Part shown: positions 26,465-34,611 of the stretch, piece by piece
Position numbering within the stretch: the stretch's first letter is position 1
Layout of the letters: every line of letters begins with the position of its first letter
From: an uncultured Flavobacteriales bacterium
Lineage (GTDB): Bacteria > Bacteroidota > Bacteroidia > Flavobacteriales_D > Crocinitomicaceae
Length of the DNA: 64,000 nt
Direction of reading: 5' to 3'
NCBI GenBank assembly: GCA_903939755.1
Contig: CAJAII010000013.1
Coordinates: 1 to 64,000 of the forward strand
Notes under the pieces: model-generated
Told to the model about the DNA's origin: nothing
The model's database searches: none
The model's input: the letters and a program-made list of their open reading frames with translations, nothing else
Made by a program: the position numbers and the translations under genes

Positions 26465-28366
26465 ATGAAAAAAATATTTCTTTCCTTAGCCTTCCTATTT
26501 GGAACCTTGCTAATTGTATCTTTTTGCATTAATAAAACCAAGGATAAAAAAATCTCCATCAAATTCTCTGACACCCCAAAAGTTTGGTATAGTGAAGAAT
26601 TGACTCCATTAAATAGCCTTAGCGAGACTGACCAAGCAGCAGGTATTGAAAAAGCCATTGTACTATTAAAAAACAATAATTTATGCTTGCCAATTGGAAA
26701 ATTAGATCGCAAAATTTCCGCTATTAGTTTCGGAGGGCCAGCTAAAATTTTTCATGAGACCATAGGCCTTTTCACGGATACCGAAATTTCTGAGAACACT
26801 TCATTTAGAGAATGCAACGACACAAGTATTAACAGAATTAAGGCAAGAGAAATCTGCATCATCTCCTTGCACGCTACGGGCACGAAAGGGGCTGAAAATA
26901 ATATTGATATTGAAAATCTAGGAATTCTAGATAAACTTCCTTCATCACAAATCAAAATTTTGATACTATTTGGAAACGAACAAGTCTTCAAAAACATAAA
27001 CCCAGCGAGAGTTGATGTCATTATTTGGGCTAAGGAAAATCATTATTTAGCACAAAATCGTGTTGCGCAACTATTATTTGGAGCGACAGCAGCACAAGGA
27101 AAACTAACAAAAGACATCGGTAATTTTAAACTTGGAGACGGAATTAGCACAAAAACAAATGGTCGATTAAAATTCGGACTGCCGGCAGACTTGGGCATTA
27201 GCACTCTTAAACTGAATCAAATCGATGAAATTGCCCTAAAAGGAATTGAAGATGGTGCCTATCCGGGATGTCAAATCGTGGTTGCTGTCAAAGGGACCAT
27301 AATTTATAGAAAAAGTTTTGGTCAACAAACGAAAAATGGCATAAACGTCAGCAATACACATGTATACGATATTGCCTCCATTACAAAAATTGCAGCTTCA
27401 ACTTTACTAACGATGCATTTAGTCGACAAAGGATTAGTTGACATTGACAAAAATTTAGGCTACTACATCCCTGAAGTAACAGGCAATGGCCCATACGCCC
27501 AAATTAATATCCGAGAGATGTTAGCACATCAAGCCGGCTTAACACCATTCATTAAATTTTACAGCAAAACATTAGTTAATGGAAACTTAAACCCGTTAAT
27601 TTATGCTAAAGAGAAAAAAGTTGGGTACGATTTAAAGGTTGCGGATGGCATTTACATGAGAAACGATTATGTTGACACTATTTATAAGCAGATTATTAAT
27701 ACACCCTTAGGAATCAAGAAATATGAGTATTCGGATTTGTGCTTTTATTTTATTCAAAAAATCAATGAAAAGATTGTACAACAGAAACAAAACGATTATT
27801 TACTTTCTACCATTTACATGCCAATGGGCCTTAGGTATGCGCGCTACCTGCCCTTAAATTTTTTCTCAAAGGCACAAATAGCTCCAACAGAAAATGACAA
27901 GACTTTTAGAAAACAATTGATTCATGGATATGTACACGATCCGGGGGCAGCAATGCTTGGTGGAGTTGCAGGACATGCCGGATTTTTTTCTAATGCAACT
28001 GATTTAGCCAGTATTATGCAATTATTTTTAAACAAGGGAGAATATGCTGGCTTGAAATTTTTCAGTGAAAAAACCATCAACGATTTTACACGAGTTCAAT
28101 TTCCGGGCAATAAAAGAGGAGCAGGTTTCGATAGGCCAAATGCTAGTGGCGGTGGCACCTGTGATGAATTAGCATCCTCCGTCAGTTATGGACATTCGGG
28201 ATTTACGGGCACCCTAGCTTGGGCTGATCCAAAGAACGATGTTGTATTTATATTTTTATCCAACCGTGTAAATCCAGACCAAGAAAACTGGAAATTAAGA
28301 GACATGGGCATACGCACCAAGATACAGCATGTCGTTTATGAAGCGGTGAATTCCCGAAAAAAATAG
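26465..28366 (+). CDS. Lipoprotein serine hydrolase (class C beta-lactamase fold) with N-terminal GH3 C-domain-like region
   Basis: 633 residues from MKKIFLSLAFLFGTLL, with lipobox-like IVSFC near residue 20; the upstream Met (26402) would bury this signal in 21 extra residues. Residues ~55-235 (IEKAIVLLKNN, VDVIIWAK, AQNRVAQLLFGATAAQGKL) look like the C-terminal alpha/beta domain of family 3 glycoside hydrolases. Residues ~255-630 are a serine hydrolase of the beta-lactamase/penicillin-binding fold: Ser305 and Lys308 in SITK, Tyr422 in YSD, and His577 in HSG. Bacteroidetes have GH3 + beta-lactamase fusions of about 1000 residues; here the GH3 catalytic N-terminal domain is absent. A cell-wall peptide or ester substrate is possible, unproven. 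Confidence 0.8.
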   Translation: MKKIFLSLAFLFGTLLIVSFCINKTKDKKISIKFSDTPKVWYSEELTPLNSLSETDQAAGIEKAIVLLKNNNLCLPIGKLDRKISAISFGGPAKIFHETIGLFTDTEISENTSFRECNDTSINRIKAREICIISLHATGTKGAENNIDIENLGILDKLPSSQIKILILFGNEQVFKNINPARVDVIIWAKENHYLAQNRVAQLLFGATAAQGKLTKDIGNFKLGDGISTKTNGRLKFGLPADLGISTLKLNQIDEIALKGIEDGAYPGCQIVVAVKGTIIYRKSFGQQTKNGINVSNTHVYDIASITKIAASTLLTMHLVDKGLVDIDKNLGYYIPEVTGNGPYAQINIREMLAHQAGLTPFIKFYSKTLVNGNLNPLIYAKEKKVGYDLKVADGIYMRNDYVDTIYKQIINTPLGIKKYEYSDLCFYFIQKINEKIVQQKQNDYLLSTIYMPMGLRYARYLPLNFFSKAQIAPTENDKTFRKQLIHGYVHDPGAAMLGGVAGHAGFFSNATDLASIMQLFLNKGEYAGLKFFSEKTINDFTRVQFPGNKRGAGFDRPNASGGGTCDELASSVSYGHSGFTGTLAWADPKNDVVFIFLSNRVNPDQENWKLRDMGIRTKIQHVVYEAVNSRKK

Positions 28367-28368
28367 CC

Positions 28369-29433
28369 TTATTTTACACGATTAAAACTCATCGCTAACA
28401 ACATCCATCTAGGCAAAAACTTTCCTTTTGCTTTGTTTTTCAAGTGAATGTACCACCCAATTTTTTTAATTACCGGAACCTTGTGCGTTTCAACAAATTC
28501 AATCAATGTACCATCCGGATCTTCCACATAAGAGAACCTCCCTCCCGCTTCACCCATATCAAATGTTTCCGCACTATCAACTGTAAATGCAAAGCCCTTA
28601 TCGGCACATTCTTGTTTCAACACATCCATACCTTGCACATCGAAACACAAATGAATAAATCCCCAATCTCCCCACATTCGATCTTGAAAAATACACTTTG
28701 CCTCCTTACTATCTGACAGTTGAACAAGTTCAATTTGACTTGTCCCCAATAACTGAGCGAATGGGCCACGTCTAGCATTTTTATGTGAAAGACGAACTCG
28801 TCTCATAGCACGATCACCACCGCCGATTAAAGAAAAGTCTTCAAAAACAGCCGTTGCATCCAATTGAAGTTCATCATAATTTAGCAGTCCTTGATAAAAG
28901 TCAATTGATTTTTCCATATCAGAAACACCGATAATTGCACCAGCCATACCCCCACAAAAAGACGGGTGTTTGGTATTACTAAACCAGCTTTCACTTTCCA
29001 CCACTTGAAATAAATTACCGTTGGGATCACGAAGAAAAAACGACCAGCATCCAAGAGCATCTTTCATTGGGGGGCCTAAAATGTCGGCCTTATTACCTGT
29101 CATATAATCATACGACTTTTGGATATCCCTGGATTTAATTTTACAAGCAAAAAGGCCATAATCACCCATTTGCACATCAAAAGATGCTTTTTCAGTTTTT
29201 CGAGAAGTATATTGCCAAATTTCGAAGCCACCGCCACCATCCATGCTCAAGGCAAGTGTCGCCGTTCTCGATTGAACTTTATCGCCCGTATATTTTGTCA
29301 TCAAAGGAGCATCCGCTGCTTCTTCAAATATCTTTATATCAATTCCAAATTGCAATCGATACCAGGCCCAAATTTCGTTCACATTGGGTACACCTATACC
29401 CAACTGTTGAATTCCGCAGATAATTTTTTCCAT
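28369..29433 (-). CDS. Two-domain VOC (glyoxalase/dioxygenase fold) protein
   Basis: 354 residues with two vicinal-oxygen-chelate domains (about 5-135 and 150-315): GIQQLGIGVPNVNEIWAWY opens the first and GAIIGVSDMEKSIDFY the second, which ends YVEDPDGTLIEFVETH. Such proteins bind a divalent metal and act on varied small molecules; the substrate is unknown. Start at MEKIICGIQQ is chosen because a TATATTTG -7 box (29453-29446) lies inside the longer frame. Converges with the serine hydrolase gene, with 2 bp between the stops. Confidence 0.8.
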   Translation of the reverse strand: MEKIICGIQQLGIGVPNVNEIWAWYRLQFGIDIKIFEEAADAPLMTKYTGDKVQSRTATLALSMDGGGGFEIWQYTSRKTEKASFDVQMGDYGLFACKIKSRDIQKSYDYMTGNKADILGPPMKDALGCWSFFLRDPNGNLFQVVESESWFSNTKHPSFCGGMAGAIIGVSDMEKSIDFYQGLLNYDELQLDATAVFEDFSLIGGGDRAMRRVRLSHKNARRGPFAQLLGTSQIELVQLSDSKEAKCIFQDRMWGDWGFIHLCFDVQGMDVLKQECADKGFAFTVDSAETFDMGEAGGRFSYVEDPDGTLIEFVETHKVPVIKKIGWYIHLKNKAKGKFLPRWMLLAMSFNRVK

Positions 29434-29445
29434 ATTTTCTTTGTG

Positions 29446-29453
29446 CAAATATA
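29446..29453 (-). promoter_or_regulatory. -7 box TATATTTG of the VOC gene
   Basis: Exact TAnnTTTG match on the minus strand, 12 nt before the chosen ATG. It fixes the shorter start of the gene. Confidence 0.55.
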
Positions 29454-29626
29454 AAAAATTCATTAGCGTCCTAGCTGATTTTTAATGATATAAAATAGTG
29501 GCAATCCGATACCGTATTCTATAAAACCTATTAAATAGTTAAGAAGCACGAAGTACAACTCATTTTTATTTAAATAAAGTCAAGGAAATATACATGCCTT
29601 AAAAACAAGAAAGATTCAACTAAAAA

Positions 29627-31915
29627 TTATCGGACAGCCCTTTCATTAAACAAAACATACCCGTAACTAAATTGCAAAGAAATAGGCTTCGTTTGTTGAG
29701 GGAAATAATTAACAGTCGCCCTTATAGGTCCAATAATAGAATGAAAAATCAAAGAAGATGAGGCAATATAAGACGAACCTAAGAAAGGCTTTGAATATTC
29801 AAATGTACCGTCAATATTTTTCTGCAATACAATTAAAGGTTGGTAATAATAAGCATCGATGCGAAGCTCTAAATTTTTCTTCAGCGTGGCGACTATATTT
29901 ATTCCTGCACCAATGTGCTGCGGAGAACGATATTCAGGTAAAAAATAGGTGTCCATATCTGGAATAATAGAAAATGAAGGCATCGAGAGCAAACTTGCTG
30001 TGTAATTTGCGAAAAGCGACTGGCTGTTAAACATCCCTTTGAAATGGACACCTAGATGAATTCTTGATTTAGAAAAGAAATAATGCTGAAATTCTGCATT
30101 TAAATTAATCCAATTGTGCGTAAGAGTCACCGTGGTATCAAACATAGCAGTAGAACCTGGCGATGTTCTTTCCGTTGAAGCCACATAACGCACCTTTATA
30201 TTGGAGAAAGTACCTGTTGAAGCAAACTGTTTTCTATTAAACGTACTGTGCAACACTTCGTAACTAATATTTGTACCTACCAAAACCGTTACATCTGCAG
30301 TGTCTTTGTTCGTGAATTGCGCTGTTTGATAATATTCATCCGTTAATTTAAATCTTCTAAAATCGAATGTTCCCTTTGAATTATTTAATATGGGGTGCTT
30401 AATTTTAGCCCCATAATAAATTTCATTTTGCACTAAAAATGAAGGTTGCACATCTTCAAAGAAAGTGGCAAAACTTCGGAAATAATCCCATCTATTCAAT
30501 ACAAAATATGATGCAATAGAGATTGGAAAAACGGCTGGAAAATCAATTGTTGCAATAGCTTTTCCTGATCCATAAAACTTTCCAAAATAAGAAGAGGCAT
30601 TAAAGGAACTTGCGAGACGACCGACTCTACGGTACGTAACACCCAAAAAACCAGTATTCACTGCTCTAGAAGATATATGTCCACCTACATCTATCTTAAA
30701 ATCTTTCGCTTTTCGAATGAATAAATTTAAATGAAAAGTTGAATCCTTATTTAATTTTAATGTTGGATACATAAATTCAATTTGAGGCTTCGTATACAAT
30801 CGAAAATATCTTTCCTGCAGCACCTCAGCGCTTAATACCTTATTGTTTTTCGTCCGGATAAGTGCTTTCGTTGCAAATGATACGTTTTTGTTATCAAAAC
30901 TCTCAATAGAAATTGAGCTCACCTTTAATGGAAGTGACTTTCGTTTAAAAGCCTCCCTTTTAAGCGCCAATTCCTCCGGTGAAATACGGTTTATCAACCA
31001 CATATCTATTGAATCTAATTGCAAAATAGTTGCCCTATAACCATCATCTATTGCTTGCTTTACCTCATCAAATTGAAAAGTTCCTACTTTTGAATCCGTT
31101 TGAATTAGTATGGCTTCAGAACAAGGTAATTTATAATCGGTAGGAGTTTGCATCATGTTTTGCAACAAGCCGATAAAATCTTGTTCATTAGGCTGGCTAG
31201 GTTTTGAGGCGCAATTACTACCAATAATATAATCCGGATTAAAATCAGCATACATTACATTAACTGGAAAGTTATTATAAAGTCCGCCATCAAAATAAAT
31301 AATCCCGTTTACCCTGATTGGATTCAGATAAAAGGGGAAGGTCATAGACGCTCGAACTGCTTGATTAAGAAATCCTTCCTTAAAAATCGTGCTTTTTTTA
31401 TTTACAACATCGGATGCAACACAACGAAAAGGAACAAACAAGGAATCAAAATCAGCACCATTACTGGCACTTGTAAGACCAAAGATTTTCACCATTTCAA
31501 AATCTAAAAAAGAAGGTCGTACCAAGTTCAATGGGATTGACTTTCTAAGTATACTATCCTTATGAAAACCAACATCAACAAATCCGGCATGGCTTTCTTC
31601 TTCGTTAAAAAGATAGCGCTTTCCCACATCCAATTTACCATTGGCCATTAGTTGAAATTCTTCCCCTAAAACATACGCCTCAATTTCAGCTGGAGAGTAG
31701 CCACATGCATACAAAGCACCCACCAATGCACCTGCTGATGTACCTGTAATATAATCAATGGGGACACCTCGCTCTTCCAGTGCCTTCAATACCCCAATAT
31801 GCGTTAATCCCGTTGCACCACCGCCGCTTAATACTACACCAACACTTTTTTGAGCCGTACAGAAATGACCTGTACAGAAAAATAGTGCTAATAATAAACC
31901 TAACAATGCTTTCAA
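29627..31915 (-). CDS. Patatin-like phospholipase with C-terminal outer membrane barrel
   Basis: 762 residues. Signal peptide (about 1-21, LLLALFFCTGHFCTAQ), patatin domain (about 25-320) with oxyanion GGGATGLTHIGVL, nucleophile Ser60 in GTSAG, and catalytic Asp209 in DGGLYNNFPV. A linker (about 335-400) resembles a POTRA-like segment, and residues ~405-762 are a BamA/Omp85-like barrel ending LQFSYGYVLF. This is the layout of PlpD-type (type Vd) autotransporters, long form as in Bacteroidetes. It may degrade phospholipids at the outer membrane or outside the cell. A divergent promoter is shared with the rRNA methyltransferase gene. Confidence 0.85.
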   Translation of the reverse strand: MKALLGLLLALFFCTGHFCTAQKSVGVVLSGGGATGLTHIGVLKALEERGVPIDYITGTSAGALVGALYACGYSPAEIEAYVLGEEFQLMANGKLDVGKRYLFNEEESHAGFVDVGFHKDSILRKSIPLNLVRPSFLDFEMVKIFGLTSASNGADFDSLFVPFRCVASDVVNKKSTIFKEGFLNQAVRASMTFPFYLNPIRVNGIIYFDGGLYNNFPVNVMYADFNPDYIIGSNCASKPSQPNEQDFIGLLQNMMQTPTDYKLPCSEAILIQTDSKVGTFQFDEVKQAIDDGYRATILQLDSIDMWLINRISPEELALKREAFKRKSLPLKVSSISIESFDNKNVSFATKALIRTKNNKVLSAEVLQERYFRLYTKPQIEFMYPTLKLNKDSTFHLNLFIRKAKDFKIDVGGHISSRAVNTGFLGVTYRRVGRLASSFNASSYFGKFYGSGKAIATIDFPAVFPISIASYFVLNRWDYFRSFATFFEDVQPSFLVQNEIYYGAKIKHPILNNSKGTFDFRRFKLTDEYYQTAQFTNKDTADVTVLVGTNISYEVLHSTFNRKQFASTGTFSNIKVRYVASTERTSPGSTAMFDTTVTLTHNWINLNAEFQHYFFSKSRIHLGVHFKGMFNSQSLFANYTASLLSMPSFSIIPDMDTYFLPEYRSPQHIGAGINIVATLKKNLELRIDAYYYQPLIVLQKNIDGTFEYSKPFLGSSYIASSSLIFHSIIGPIRATVNYFPQQTKPISLQFSYGYVLFNERAVR

Positions 31916-31921
31916 TTGTGT

Positions 31922-31939
31922 TACTTTTGTACAAATTTA
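31922..31939. promoter_or_regulatory. Divergent -7 boxes between the patatin and methyltransferase genes
   Basis: Rightward TACTTTTG at 31922-31929 and leftward TAAATTTG at 31939-31932 are 2 bp apart in a 42-bp gap. Both match TAnnTTTG exactly, so the two transcription starts overlap head-on. Confidence 0.55.
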
Positions 31940-31957
31940 GACGCTTAATTCGTAAAA

Positions 31958-33154
31958 ATGACCACTCTTGATAATTTAACAAAAGATTCAATTACAATCA
32001 CCTTAAAATGCTTCTTTGGTTTCGAGGAAACTTTAGCAGATGAATTAAAAGAATTAGGCTACAAAGACATCGTTTTATTAAACCGTGCAGTACAAATTAA
32101 AGGGACATGGTACGATGTTTATTTTTTGAACTTACACATTAGATGTGCCATTTCGATATTAGTGGAAATAGCACAATTCCGCATTCACGATGAACAAGAC
32201 GTTTACAAAAAATCAGCGCAAATAGATTGGACGACCTTTTTCCGTAGCAACCAAACTTTTGCCATAAAAGGAGCCGTTAATTCGGGATTATTTAAGAACA
32301 GTCATTTTCCTTTTTTACTGGTGAAAGATGCCATTGTCGATTGTTTTCGGGACAAAAACTTAGAACGACCCAACATCGAATTAAAGACACCAAACATATT
32401 AATTGATTTATACATTCGTGAAAACATGGTGACCTTATCCATCAACACGAGTGGGGCGCCATTATTTCACAGAGGGTATCGAACTGAAACTGGCTCAGCG
32501 CCCTTGAACGAAGTCGTTGCGGCCTGTTTGATTAGACTTTCTGGGTGGGATAGAAAAACAACTTTTTTAGACCCTTTTTGTGGTTCAGGAACAATTCTAA
32601 TTGAAGCAGCACTATTGGCTGCAGGAATTCCGTCTTCTATTGAAAGACAACATTATGCCTTTAAGAACCTAAAAAATTTCGATCAACAAATGTGGGATAA
32701 AATTTACGATGAAGCGCCGAAAAATTCCAGGGAACTACCTTGCCGAATATTCGGTTCTGATATCGCAGATGAGATGGTATTAAAAACAAGGGCTAATTTA
32801 CGCTCTATGAGTTTCGGTAAATTAATTGCCATTTCCGTTTTAGATTTTAGCGAAATTCAAAAACAAGATGAACCTGTATTTATTCTTACCAATCCACCGT
32901 ACGGGCAACGATTAGAAGCTGACGTACTTGATTTATATTCAGGAATAGGAGATTGGTTAAAAAACACCATGAATCCATCAACAACTTGGATTATTACATC
33001 GAATGAAGATGGTCCAAAATCAATTGGTCTTCGTCCCGGGAAGAAATACAACATATACAACGGGGATATCCCTTGTACATTCAGATCCTACGAAACATTT
33101 TCGGGAAGCCTTAAAGAATTTAAAAGCAAAAGCAATAACAATTCAGCGCAGTAA
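31958..33154 (+). CDS. THUMP-domain class I SAM-dependent RNA methyltransferase (RlmL-type)
   Basis: 398 residues. A ferredoxin-like/THUMP RNA-binding region (about 15-165) opens with CFFGFEETLADELKELGY. A Rossmann methyltransferase follows, with FLDPFCGSGTILIEAALLA (SAM site, about 205) and LTNPPYGQRL, where the catalytic NPPY begins at Asn312. Members modify guanosine N2 in 23S rRNA (RlmL, G2445) or close sites. This protein has one methyltransferase domain, like the N-terminal half of E. coli RlmL. Exact target not proven. Confidence 0.88.
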   Translation: MTTLDNLTKDSITITLKCFFGFEETLADELKELGYKDIVLLNRAVQIKGTWYDVYFLNLHIRCAISILVEIAQFRIHDEQDVYKKSAQIDWTTFFRSNQTFAIKGAVNSGLFKNSHFPFLLVKDAIVDCFRDKNLERPNIELKTPNILIDLYIRENMVTLSINTSGAPLFHRGYRTETGSAPLNEVVAACLIRLSGWDRKTTFLDPFCGSGTILIEAALLAAGIPSSIERQHYAFKNLKNFDQQMWDKIYDEAPKNSRELPCRIFGSDIADEMVLKTRANLRSMSFGKLIAISVLDFSEIQKQDEPVFILTNPPYGQRLEADVLDLYSGIGDWLKNTMNPSTTWIITSNEDGPKSIGLRPGKKYNIYNGDIPCTFRSYETFSGSLKEFKSKSNNNSAQ

Positions 33155-33182
33155 AGATTAGATACTAATCGTAAAGAAACGA

Positions 33183-34469
33183 TTAACGTTTTGAAATATC
33201 TACGTAATCGCGGGAAGTATTACCAATGTAAATTTGTCTTGGACGACCAATCGGCTCTTTATTTTCCGTCATTTCTTTCCACTGAGCAATCCATCCAGGA
33301 AGTCGACCTAAGGCAAACATTACGGTAAACATTTCGGTTGGAATACCAAGAGCTTTGTAAATAATCCCTGAATAAAAATCAACATTTGGGTATAAATTGC
33401 GCTCTTTGAAATACGCATCTTCTAGCGCAACTTTCTCTAATTTCTTTGCAATAGCTAATAAAGGATCGTTGATATTTAATTTTTCCAACACATCATCGCA
33501 TGCTTTCTTAATAATATTAGCTCGTGGATCAAAGTTTTTATAAACACGATGTCCAAAGCCCATTAAACGAAATGGATCTTCTTTATCTTTTGCTTTTGCG
33601 ACCCATTTATCGACATTTCCTCCGTCGTTATTAATTTGCTCAAGCATTTCAATAACCTCTTGATTTGCACCACCATGCAACGGGCCCCAAAGCGCTGAAA
33701 TACCAGCAGAGACGGTAGAGTATAAGTTTGCTTGAGACGACCCAACAATCCGAACGGTAGACGTTGAGCAATTTTGTTCGTGATCAGCATGTAAAATCAA
33801 TAACGTATTCAATGCTTCAACTACAACAGGATGCACCTTATAATCTTCTGTTGGCATAGCAAACATCATGTACAGAAAGTTTTCACAATAATCGAATTCA
33901 TTTCTTGGGTACATGAAAGGATGGCTCAAGGAATTTTTGAAAGACCATGCTGCCAAAGTGGGCAATTTAGCAATTAATCGATGTATCGTTAAATTTTTAG
34001 CCTCCTTGCTCCTATTTGGATCAAGCGACTCTGGATAGAAAGTAGAAAGTGAGGATATCATCGAAGACAAGACACCCATTGGATGTGCTTTAGCCGGATA
34101 CGCTTCAAAGAATTGCTTCATATCTTCGCTCACCAAGGTGTGCTTCTTTATACTCATTTCAAAATCTGCTAATTCATCTTTGGTGGGTAATTCGCCATAA
34201 ATAAGCAAATACGAAACTTCCATGAAAGATGCTTTAGAAGCCAACTGTTCGATTGAATAACCACGATAGTGCAAAATACCCTCTTCACCATCTAAGAAAG
34301 TTATTGAACTTTTTGTAGCACCCGTGTTTTTATATCCAGAATCAAGGGTAATATAACCCGTCAAATCTCTTAATTTAGAAATGTCAATTGCTTTTTCATT
34401 CTCAGTTCCTGTAAAAACTGGCAGCTCATAAATTTTTCCGTCTAATTCTATTTTCGCAACTTCACTCAT
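33183..34469 (-). CDS. gltA: Citrate synthase
   Basis: 428 residues, the length of the Gram-negative hexameric type. Condenses acetyl-CoA with oxaloacetate to start the TCA cycle. Motifs: HADHEQNCSTSTVRIVGSS with a catalytic His region, GPLHGGANQEVIEML, and MGFGHRVYKNFDPRA with the second catalytic His. The N-terminal beta-domain (IELDGKIYELPV) is typical of this type. Lies between the methyltransferase gene (convergent) and a peptidase gene on the same strand, 142 bp away. Confidence 0.97.
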   Translation of the reverse strand: MSEVAKIELDGKIYELPVFTGTENEKAIDISKLRDLTGYITLDSGYKNTGATKSSITFLDGEEGILHYRGYSIEQLASKASFMEVSYLLIYGELPTKDELADFEMSIKKHTLVSEDMKQFFEAYPAKAHPMGVLSSMISSLSTFYPESLDPNRSKEAKNLTIHRLIAKLPTLAAWSFKNSLSHPFMYPRNEFDYCENFLYMMFAMPTEDYKVHPVVVEALNTLLILHADHEQNCSTSTVRIVGSSQANLYSTVSAGISALWGPLHGGANQEVIEMLEQINNDGGNVDKWVAKAKDKEDPFRLMGFGHRVYKNFDPRANIIKKACDDVLEKLNINDPLLAIAKKLEKVALEDAYFKERNLYPNVDFYSGIIYKALGIPTEMFTVMFALGRLPGWIAQWKEMTENKEPIGRPRQIYIGNTSRDYVDISKR

Positions 34470-34611
34470 TTCTATATATTATAAATTCAATCCCTAAAAT
34501 TACAAAAGAAATTTGTTGAAAATAAAAAATTAGAAGAAATATTTTTTTTTAGAAGCTCCTAATGATAAACATTAGAAGAGAAAAACATATAAAATTGTCT
34601 TACTTCCCCCT

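Noticed and set aside
26230-26712. 160-residue minus-strand frame
   Set aside because: Overlaps the start and promoter region of the serine hydrolase and has no recognisable features; a shadow frame in AT-rich DNA.
33166-33185. Bidirectional terminator between the methyltransferase and gltA genes
   Set aside because: TAATCGT/ACGATTA stem is AT-rich, runs into the gltA stop codon and has no T-tract; too weak to call.
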